From positions 1 through 41,940 of the forward strand of contig JAGGUP010000184.1 of NCBI GenBank assembly GCA_021158405.1: a stretch of 41,940 nt of DNA. The letters run 5' to 3'. The notes below the pieces were generated by a model. It was not told the DNA's origin and made no database searches. It saw nothing but the letters and a program-made list of their open reading frames with translations. Positions 35,770 through 41,940 of the stretch are shown piece after piece. This DNA comes from Bacteroidales bacterium. Its GTDB lineage: Bacteria; Bacteroidota; Bacteroidia; Bacteroidales; UBA12170. The position numbers and the translations under genes are program-made. Each line of letters begins with the position of its first letter. Position 1 is the stretch's first letter.

Positions 35770-37380
35770 TTATTTTATGCCTATAATTTCCTGTATTTCT
35801 GTATTTTTTTCAATTAATTTTTCGTCCTTTTTACTTTCTGATCCTTCCCAAATAAAAATATCCTCTTTCTTTTTGGGTCTTCTTTCTATCAACCATTCAA
35901 AGCCATTCAACTTTAATTGATCGGGAGGAATTTGAGCCGGTGGGTAAAGTTTAGCTTTTGGTTCTTTTTTATAGGTGACCGTTTCCAATTTATTATCTTT
36001 CAAAAACATAACCATATCCTCAGCACTAATTCTAGTCATTCCAATAGGCGTTTTATCTTCTTCCCAAAGAAAATAAACAGTTTCCGAATTTCCTTTTACA
36101 TTTAACTTGCGTAAGTCGTTATCGATAAACCAACCCACCATTGTATTGCCTTTTATCTGATTATAATATTGCGGATCAATAGAGTCTTGCGATATCAGGA
36201 AAACATTTTTTTTGAACAGAACCGAATCGAGCTCTCCTTGTCTTATTACCAATTGAATTTCATCGGATTTAAATTGATTATCTTCATACCAAATGACGGG
36301 CTCATTGTAAAAATAGATAGTAGAATCCTTCAATTGATAAACCATGGAATCACTCATTCCTTGAAAATCATCACGAAAAAATTTCATATGTTGATAAGCG
36401 AGCAATTGATCTACTTTTTCTGTCGAATCGAGTAAGATTTTTAAAGTATCGGCGTGTATAAACAAAGAGTCTCCTTTATCAATCAAAATGGCTAGAGCAT
36501 GGTCTACCACATATGCAAAACGTTCTTTTTTTCGGTAATTAGCATAACCTCCCCTAACCACCAAATGCTCAACAGTATCAGTAATTTGCACATGATTATA
36601 GGCCTCGGCAACCCCCTGAGCTTTATCATAATACAGGCTATCAGCTTGCAAGGTATTTTTCTTATCCTGCAAAAAAGCATTCTTTTTTAAACGTGTGAAA
36701 TCAGTTTGTGTATTGTGAAATCCCGATTCTGCATACATATAAGTGCTATCTCCCTCAATAGTTGTTGGACCGCTAAAATTGACCGTTTTCAATTGCGTAT
36801 GATATTTCAAAGAATCAGTTTTTAAAGTATGCTCCTTATTCACTAACACTACACTATCAAGAAAGATAACTTCTTTTTTATCTGTATAATAAAAACCTCT
36901 TTTGCTGGTAAGCACATTAGCCGAGTCCACCACTTTACCCCAAACAAAATACTCTCCCACTTTCGTATTCCGATTGTAAATTAAATCATCGGTATACAAA
37001 GTCAATTTTTTATCTTCTAATCTTACCTTTCGCTTCACTTTTGCAATGCGAGTATTTCCATCGTAATACAACTTATCGCCATACAAGTGAAGCGTGTCGT
37101 TCATTTGAAGATGGACATGTCCAAAAGCATCCATGCTATTTTTATCACCATATAAATAAGCACTATCACACCACAGGGTGGAACCTTCATGTTCAACCAC
37201 AACGTCTCCAATTAAGCGTTGTGCATTTTCGCCCAGACTCTTATCGTAAATTCCACGAACAGCTTGCCTTATCTCAATTTTTTTTCCTGTATTCTGTTCC
37301 TGAGCATTTCCTAAAATTGAGATTGAAATTAAGACAATGAATAATGAAGTTATGTGTATTTTTTTTATCATTTCATACAT
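35770..37380 (-). CDS. OstA/LptA-like periplasmic protein
   Basis: A 536-residue protein with a signal peptide (MYEMIKKIHITSLFIVLISI, cut after GNAQ). The rest is built of short beta-strand repeats of the OstA/LptA type: residues 55-200 alternate phrases such as DVVVEHEGSTLWCDSAYLYG, GHVHLQMNDTLHLYGDKLYY and KLTLYTDDLIYNR. Further DSL/DTL turns run to about residue 430. LptA forms the periplasmic bridge of the Lpt system; with lptD and lptE nearby, an LptA-like bridge is the likely role. Start at 37380 or the internal ATG at 37371 are both possible. The start is only 2 nt after the putP stop. Confidence 0.82.
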   Translation of the reverse strand: MYEMIKKIHITSLFIVLISISILGNAQEQNTGKKIEIRQAVRGIYDKSLGENAQRLIGDVVVEHEGSTLWCDSAYLYGDKNSMDAFGHVHLQMNDTLHLYGDKLYYDGNTRIAKVKRKVRLEDKKLTLYTDDLIYNRNTKVGEYFVWGKVVDSANVLTSKRGFYYTDKKEVIFLDSVVLVNKEHTLKTDSLKYHTQLKTVNFSGPTTIEGDSTYMYAESGFHNTQTDFTRLKKNAFLQDKKNTLQADSLYYDKAQGVAEAYNHVQITDTVEHLVVRGGYANYRKKERFAYVVDHALAILIDKGDSLFIHADTLKILLDSTEKVDQLLAYQHMKFFRDDFQGMSDSMVYQLKDSTIYFYNEPVIWYEDNQFKSDEIQLVIRQGELDSVLFKKNVFLISQDSIDPQYYNQIKGNTMVGWFIDNDLRKLNVKGNSETVYFLWEEDKTPIGMTRISAEDMVMFLKDNKLETVTYKKEPKAKLYPPAQIPPDQLKLNGFEWLIERRPKKKEDIFIWEGSESKKDEKLIEKNTEIQEIIGIK

Positions 37381-37382
37381 AC

Positions 37383-38831
37383 TTATATGGAAGTATCTTT
37401 TTTCGGAAATAAAAGCGAAAATAGAACAGCCAGTATAAAAGCGATGACAAAACTACCCAATCTTTCAGATATTCCGGTTGGTTCGAGCAAAAAATTCTTC
37501 CAAATAATTGCGGAGCTTGTTCCGCCAATTAATGATGCAAATACTCCGGCTTTTGAGAATCTTTTCCAAAATAAAAGCAATAAAATAGCAGGGCCGAATG
37601 AAGAACCAATTCCAGCCCATGCATAGGAAACCAAACCATAAACAGTATCGGAAAACCACAGTGCAATAAAAAACGCAACTAAACCAACAAGCACAATCAA
37701 TAATTTATTCAGCCAGAGCATTTGTTTTTCGCTTAGTTTCTTTTTAGACAAATCGTGATATAAATCTTCGCTTACGGCTGAAGAACAAACCATAAGTTGT
37801 GATGATGCCGTTGACATCATAGCTGAAACTGCTCCTGATAATAATATTCCGGCTAAAATTGGTGTAAGTAAAAACATAACCATTACAGGTAATATCTGTT
37901 CGGAATCAGTTGCCAATATCGCAGCATTTTCACCTAGAGCTCCATTTTTCACCAAAACATATCCAATAATTCCAATAGCAAAAGCTCCAATGTAAGCTAA
38001 TAAGGTCCAAAGAATTGCAACCCATTTAGCAGTTTTAGCATCTTTAGTATCTTTAAGAGCCATCATTCGAGCCAAAAGCTGTGGTTGTCCGGTATAACCA
38101 AAAGCCCAACTCATTCCGCTTAATATCAGAACAACAGCAGAAAAACCTTTTTTCCCGGCTGTTATACTTGTATATTCTGGGGTTGCATTTGCTAAAACAT
38201 TGGCAATTTCAATATTGTTTGAAGCTATAAAAAATAAAGCAACTATAGGCAAAACAATCAAAGTTACAATCATTAACATGCCTTGGAAAACATCGGTTGC
38301 AACAACAGTAATAAATCCTCCCAACATAGTATAGAGTGTTACCAAAGCCGATCCTATTATCATTCCCCATAAGGGATCCATCCCAAAAGCTTCTTGAAAA
38401 ACTTTACCAGCACCACTGTATTGAGCAGCGATATAAAATAAAAAGAAGAAGACAATTATAGAAGCTGATAAAACACCTATTGAACGCTCAGAACCGGGAA
38501 ATTTTTTAGTGAAAAGTGCTGTAATCGTTAAAGCACCCGTTTCTTCAGTTAGTTTTCTCAAAGGTTCTGCCATAAATGTCCAGATAAAAATAATTCCAAG
38601 TACACATCCCAAAGCAACCCAAACCGTACTATATCCATCCAAAAAAGCATATCCGGTCAAACCTAAAAGCAACCAAGAAGATTCTCCGGTGGCTCTCTCG
38701 GAAATAGCCAGAGAAACGCCCGAAATTTTTTTTCCACCTAAAACAAAATCAATATTTGTTTTAGATCTTCGGGCGGAAAAAACAACAATTGCAGTTACGG
38801 CAAATAAATATAATACGAATACAATGAGCAT
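37383..38831 (-). CDS. putP: Sodium/proline (solute) symporter, PutP-type SSS family
   Basis: A 482-residue membrane protein with about 13 helices of the sodium:solute symporter family. PutP-like features include DFVLGGKKISGVSLAISERA and TGESSWLLLGLTGYAF in the first unwound helix, and TLYTMLGGFITVVATDVFQG in TM5-6. WAFGYTGQPQLLARMMALKD and AVSAMMSTASSQLMVCSSAVSEDL are later family signatures, the last providing the Na-binding Ser/Thr pair. Proline is the most likely solute, though specificity is inferred. It is translated just before the OstA-like gene (2 nt between stop and start), a surprising pairing functionally. A perfect TACCTTTG lies upstream. Confidence 0.9.
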   Translation of the reverse strand: MLIVFVLYLFAVTAIVVFSARRSKTNIDFVLGGKKISGVSLAISERATGESSWLLLGLTGYAFLDGYSTVWVALGCVLGIIFIWTFMAEPLRKLTEETGALTITALFTKKFPGSERSIGVLSASIIVFFFLFYIAAQYSGAGKVFQEAFGMDPLWGMIIGSALVTLYTMLGGFITVVATDVFQGMLMIVTLIVLPIVALFFIASNNIEIANVLANATPEYTSITAGKKGFSAVVLILSGMSWAFGYTGQPQLLARMMALKDTKDAKTAKWVAILWTLLAYIGAFAIGIIGYVLVKNGALGENAAILATDSEQILPVMVMFLLTPILAGILLSGAVSAMMSTASSQLMVCSSAVSEDLYHDLSKKKLSEKQMLWLNKLLIVLVGLVAFFIALWFSDTVYGLVSYAWAGIGSSFGPAILLLLFWKRFSKAGVFASLIGGTSSAIIWKNFLLEPTGISERLGSFVIAFILAVLFSLLFPKKDTSI

Positions 38832-38857
38832 AATACGTAAATTTGGGTTAATCTAAG

Positions 38858-38865
38858 CAAAGGTA
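38858..38865 (-). promoter_or_regulatory. Candidate -7 element TACCTTTG of putP
   Basis: A perfect TAnnTTTG on the minus strand, 27 bp before the putP ATG. The -33 TTG is not obvious. Confidence 0.45.
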
Positions 38866-38997
38866 AAAAATAAGATGTGATATGATAATGTCTTGTCCTA
38901 AAATTTCGTAATTCTGTCGAAGGCATTACCTATGATAAGGGCTATGCCATTTCTTTGAAAGTAGCTAAAAGATTTGTCTTATACTGAAATAAGCTTA

Positions 38998-39154
38998 GGG
39001 CTTGTTACGAAATAAGTTCTCTGGATCAGGCGAAGTTATTTTGTTCGGTAACGAGGCAAAAAACGCAGGCAGAGCAGAGCTACGGCGAGGCTTTTTACAA
39101 AGTTAGCGAGCAAAAGAACGAGCATAAACGGAGTAGTTATTTCGCAACAAGCCC
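38998..39154. mobile_element. MITE-like element, 157 bp, 18-bp inverted ends, TTA flanks
   Basis: Left end GGGCTTGTTACGAAATAA (38998-39015) and right end, read inward on the other strand, GGGCTTGTTGCGAAATAA (39137-39154), match at 17 of 18 positions. Both are flanked directly by TTA (38995-38997 and 39155-39157), as if a 3-bp target was duplicated. The inside is visibly richer in G+C than its surroundings. It contains a stop-free frame of 56 codons on the plus strand (38988-39155) with no start codon. A 3-bp TNA target would fit the IS1031 group of IS5, but that assignment is inference. It lies in the 410-bp gap between putP and ppx. Confidence 0.65.
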
Positions 39155-39196
39155 TTAGTATAAAAGAATAACATCAAATTAGTCATTAACTTTAGG

Positions 39197-39223
39197 TTGA
39201 ACAAATATTTCTCATTATTTTTG
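39197..39223 (+). promoter_or_regulatory. Promoter of the ppx-M20 operon
   Basis: TTG (39197-39199), a 16-nt spacer, and TATTTTTG (39216-39223) match the -33/-7 promoter of Bacteroidota. They lie 19 bp before the ATG at 39242, so the TTG cannot be a start codon for the gene. Confidence 0.6.
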
Positions 39224-39241
39224 GCTTGTAAAAATATAGAT

Positions 39242-40162
39242 ATGCTTTATGCCGCTATCGACATTGGGTCGAATGCTGTCCGTTTATTATTTGCTAATGT
39301 CTTTGAAAAACAAGGGATCACGCGTATAGAGAAAGCAAGTTTGATTCGAATTCCTTTACAACTTGGAAAAGATGTTTTCAAAACCAATAGAATAAATAGC
39401 ACCAGAACTAAAAACCTAATAAACACCATGAAAGCTTTTAAGCTTTTAATTGATGTTTACAAACCAGTTGATTATATTGCTTGTGCGACAGCTGCCATGC
39501 GAGAAGCAGAAAATATTGACGATATACTGAAAAAACTAAAAGTGGAAACCGGAATGAATATTCATCTGATTGATGGTGCTTTGGAAGCAAAAATTATTCG
39601 ATCGGTCAATACCAGTGTTTCCCAAAACTCTGAAGCTTTAAATCTGTTGATAGATGTGGGGGGAGGAAGTACTGAATTGAGCCTTGAAAAAGGAAACACC
39701 TTAATTGCGAGTAAATCTTTTAAACTAGGGACTATCCGTTTATTAAACAACAAATACAAACATGATGTTTGGAACGAAATTAATAGTTGGCTCAATCAGT
39801 TTAAAACTGATTTTGGGAAAATAAACTGTTTAGGGACTGGTGGAAATATCAATAAATACGCCAAGCTTTACGGAGAAAATGAGATGAAAACATTATCTAT
39901 TATTTCTTTAGAAAAAGGATATAAGGAGCTCCGTAAACTTAGCTCGAAAGAGCGCTCTGAGATTTATGGTTTTCGCCCCGATCGTGCAGATGTAATTGTT
40001 CCTGCAGGAAAAATCTATCTCGAAATAATGAAACATATTCAAGCTTTCTCTATATTTGTTCCACGTATTGGTTTGGTAGATGGCTTGGTTTTAAGATTAC
40101 ACGAAAAATCCTTATTCAAAACAAAAAAGAAAATAAATAAATCTAAAAAAGAAAAAATATGA
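39242..40162 (+). CDS. Ppx/GppA exopolyphosphatase-family protein, short form
   Basis: A 306-residue protein from ATG 39242. MLYAAIDIGSNAVRLLFANV opens the ASKHA ATPase fold. The second phosphate loop is LLIDVGGGSTELSLEKG (about 135-151). IDGALEAKII at about 115-124 holds the catalytic Glu equivalent of E. coli Ppx Glu121. FVPRIGLVDGLV closes the second domain. The long C-terminal HD-like half of E. coli Ppx and GppA (about 510 residues) is missing, as in many short bacterial homologues. It may hydrolyse polyphosphate or pppGpp. The stop overlaps the M20 dipeptidase start by four bases. Confidence 0.9.
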   Translation: MLYAAIDIGSNAVRLLFANVFEKQGITRIEKASLIRIPLQLGKDVFKTNRINSTRTKNLINTMKAFKLLIDVYKPVDYIACATAAMREAENIDDILKKLKVETGMNIHLIDGALEAKIIRSVNTSVSQNSEALNLLIDVGGGSTELSLEKGNTLIASKSFKLGTIRLLNNKYKHDVWNEINSWLNQFKTDFGKINCLGTGGNINKYAKLYGENEMKTLSIISLEKGYKELRKLSSKERSEIYGFRPDRADVIVPAGKIYLEIMKHIQAFSIFVPRIGLVDGLVLRLHEKSLFKTKKKINKSKKEKI

Positions 40163-41529
40163 CAGCAATTAAAACGTATATCGAAGAAAACAAAGACCGT
40201 TTTTTGGATGAACTTTTCGGATTGATCCGCATTCCATCTATTAGCTCTATTGTAGCGCATAAAGAAGATATGTACAAAGCGGCAGAATACTGGAAGAAAA
40301 GCCTATTAGAAGCGGGTGCTGATCGAGCAGAAGTATACGAAACAAAAGGAAATCCGGTTACGTATGGAGAAAAGATTATAGATCCTACTCTTCCAACCGT
40401 TTTGATTTATGCCCATATGGATGTAATGCCTGTAGATCCTATAAAGTTATGGGATAGTCCACCATTTGAACCGGAAATTCGCAATGGTAAAATTTGGGCT
40501 CGCGGGGCAGATGATGATAAAGGTCAGAGTTTTATGCATGCAAAAGCCTTTGAATATGTGGTTAAAAACAATCTTTTGAATGTAAATGTTAAGTTTATGA
40601 TTGAAGGTGAAGAAGAAGTAGGTTCTCCGAACCTTCCTAAATGGTGCCAAGACAACAAAGAGATGCTCCAAGCAGATATTATTTTGGTTTCGGATACAGG
40701 AATGATTGATCCTCAAACGCCAACCATAACAACAGGTTTACGTGGTCTTTCCTATTGGGAAGTAGAAGTTCAAGGTCCTAACCGCGATTTGCACAGTGGA
40801 TTATTTGGGGGCGCTGTTGCAAACCCAATCAATGTTTTGGCAAAAATGATTGCCTCAATGACAGATGAAAACAATCGAGTGACGATGCCTGGTTTCTACG
40901 ATGATGTAATCGAAGTTTCAAGCGAAGAACGTGAACTTTTAGGAAGAGCACCTTTTGAAATTGAAGATTATAAAACAGCCATCGGCGTTAAACAACTTGC
41001 TGGCGAAAAAGGGTACACAACAAACGAACGTACAGGTATTCGACCAAGCTTTGATGTTTGTGGAATTTGGGGAGGCTATACAGATGAAGGAGCGAAAACG
41101 GTTTTACCCTCTAAAGCATTTGCAAAAATCAGTACACGTTTAGTCCCTAATCAAGACAATGAAAAAATCTCTGTTCTTTTTAAAGAATATTTCGAAAGTA
41201 TAGCACCAAAAAGTGTAAAGGTAACCGTAACGCCACTTCATGGTGGACAAGGTTATGTTTGTCCTATTGATTTAACCGCTTATCAAGCTGCAGAAAAAGC
41301 ACTTATACAAATATTTGGCAAGCGTCCAATTCCGGTTCGTAGTGGAGGAAGTATTCCTATTATCTCTGCTTTTGAAGAAATTCTAGGAATTAAATCCGTC
41401 TTGATGGGGTTTGGATTGGAATCGGATGCTATCCATTCACCAAATGAAAATTTCCCCTTGGAGCAATTTTTCAATGGCATTGAATCGCTTGTAGCTTTCT
41501 ATACACATTTTGCTGAAATGAATAAATAA
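40159..41529 (+). CDS. M20-family metallodipeptidase
   Basis: A 456-residue zinc peptidase of the M20 ArgE/DapE/CPG2/carnosinase group. Visible residues: His86 and Asp88 in YAHMDVMP, Asp119 in RGADDDKGQ as bridging ligand, catalytic Glu151 with Glu152 in EGEEEVGSPN, Asp179 in VSDTGM and His212 in DLHSG, which supplies the dimerisation lid. The carnosinase-like phrase LWDSPPFEPEIRNGKIWARG is present. It should split dipeptides in the cytoplasm. The ATGA overlap with the preceding phosphatase gene indicates translational coupling, with no obvious functional link between the two. Confidence 0.93.
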   Translation: MTAIKTYIEENKDRFLDELFGLIRIPSISSIVAHKEDMYKAAEYWKKSLLEAGADRAEVYETKGNPVTYGEKIIDPTLPTVLIYAHMDVMPVDPIKLWDSPPFEPEIRNGKIWARGADDDKGQSFMHAKAFEYVVKNNLLNVNVKFMIEGEEEVGSPNLPKWCQDNKEMLQADIILVSDTGMIDPQTPTITTGLRGLSYWEVEVQGPNRDLHSGLFGGAVANPINVLAKMIASMTDENNRVTMPGFYDDVIEVSSEERELLGRAPFEIEDYKTAIGVKQLAGEKGYTTNERTGIRPSFDVCGIWGGYTDEGAKTVLPSKAFAKISTRLVPNQDNEKISVLFKEYFESIAPKSVKVTVTPLHGGQGYVCPIDLTAYQAAEKALIQIFGKRPIPVRSGGSIPIISAFEEILGIKSVLMGFGLESDAIHSPNENFPLEQFFNGIESLVAFYTHFAEMNK

Positions 41530-41940
41530 GCAAATACGAAAAGCTCAAAAATAAGATAAATTACATCCCTTTCATAGTTGACCTCTATATATGGATGAAC
41601 AGATACAAACGTCATATCCCTCTGTCTAGTGGAGAAGGACTTTTCAATTTATTGATAAAAAACGAGCATTTCTTTTGATTAATTAAAAAGACCTCAATAA
41701 AATTTAACACTAAAATGAAAATTAACTCTCACGATAACTTGAGGTTAACAAATGTAAATTTGGGACACTAAAAAAAAGACAAAATATTTACACGAAGGGA
41801 TATTGTAAAATCAAAATACTTTCTATTTTTGCACTCGCTTTTGGAGTGGATTAGTAGTCTAATTTAAGAGCGAAAAAGTACATTAAAAATAATTTTTAGT
41901 TTTTATCAAATTATTTTTAGAAAAGGTTTGGAAAGAGCGA
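41530..41940. other. Right-end intergenic region with strong promoter features
   Basis: 411 bp with no open frame of coding quality. ACCTCAA and TTGAGGT, about 43 nt apart near 41690-41750, are complementary. A full TTG/TAnnTTTG promoter lies at 41803-41831, followed by a CACTC/GAGTG hairpin (41832-41848). Another TTTGG lies at about 41926-41931 that could be the -33 of a second promoter whose -7 falls outside the window. The region looks like the leader of a strongly expressed transcript further right. Confidence 0.55.
41803..41831 (+). promoter_or_regulatory. Strong Bacteroidota-type promoter near the right edge
   Basis: TTG (41803-41805), an 18-nt spacer, TATTTTTG (41824-41831), then GCACTCGCTTTTGGAGTG, whose arms CACTC and GAGTG form a small hairpin at the presumed 5' end. 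The gene it serves is outside the window. Confidence 0.62.

Noticed and set aside
38509-38856. 115-codon plus-strand frame opposite putP
   Set aside because: Shadow of the membrane-protein gene; no start signals or domain.
39197-39241. TTG start of the Ppx-like gene at 39197
   Set aside because: The TTG is part of a -33 promoter element, and the ASKHA motif starts right after the ATG at 39242.

Overview
The window is AT-rich chromosomal DNA from a member of the Bacteroidota. The evidence is a gldK-gldL-gldM-gldN/porP type IX secretion block, a bacteroidete-style LptD, an S46 dipeptidyl-peptidase, a class II HMG-CoA reductase operon, and TAnnTTTG-type (-7) promoter motifs upstream of several genes. 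Gene content looks more like a marine Bacteroidales/Marinilabiliales-type organism than a Flavobacterium, but that placement is inference. Almost everything is core chromosome; there is no phage, CRISPR array, toxin-antitoxin pair or defence island.

Layout. 1-1835 (minus): haem synthesis, with a protoporphyrinogen oxidase cut by the left edge and hemN, flanked by two repeat-like intergenic stretches. 1938-5393 (minus): a TonB-dependent receptor followed by an AmpG/FptX-like MFS permease, plausibly one import route. 5804-6118 (minus): tRNA-Ser(GCT) and tRNA-Pro(TGG) with a promoter and a terminator. 6142-6879: peptidase E. 7146-10377 (minus): an isoprenoid operon (type 2 IPP isomerase, class II HMG-CoA reductase, GHMP kinase) ending in a 14-bp tandem array. 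10591-12547: groES-groEL. 12670-18203 (minus): pheT, an orphan sigma-54 activator, lptE, a TPR-like protein and secG. 18368-20473: recG. 20562-26677 (minus): porP-gldK-gldL-gldM-gldN, the core and motor of the type IX secretion/gliding apparatus.

27007-27891 (plus) is a YitT-family membrane protein that converges on 27940-33406 (minus), which runs lptD, ridA, and an S46 peptidase of the DPP11 type. Divergent from lptD are an N-acetylmuramoyl-L-alanine amidase and an MCE/MlaD protein (33505-35710, plus). They converge on an OstA/LptA-like protein and a PutP-type symporter (35770-38831, minus). LptD, LptE, an LptA-like protein and MlaD in one window make it rich in outer-membrane biogenesis. 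39242-41529 (plus) holds a Ppx/GppA phosphatase overlapping an M20 dipeptidase. The right edge carries a strong promoter for something outside the window.

The observations most worth following are: (i) five heptad-phased repeats in the long cytoplasmic tail of GldL; (ii) a 157-bp MITE-like element with 18-bp terminal inverted repeats and a TTA duplication at 38998-39154; (iii) a receiver-less sigma-54 activator with a GSFTGA motif inside an envelope operon; (iv) simple tandem repeats that abut or include the stop codons of two genes. I found no convincing wholly new multi-gene system.
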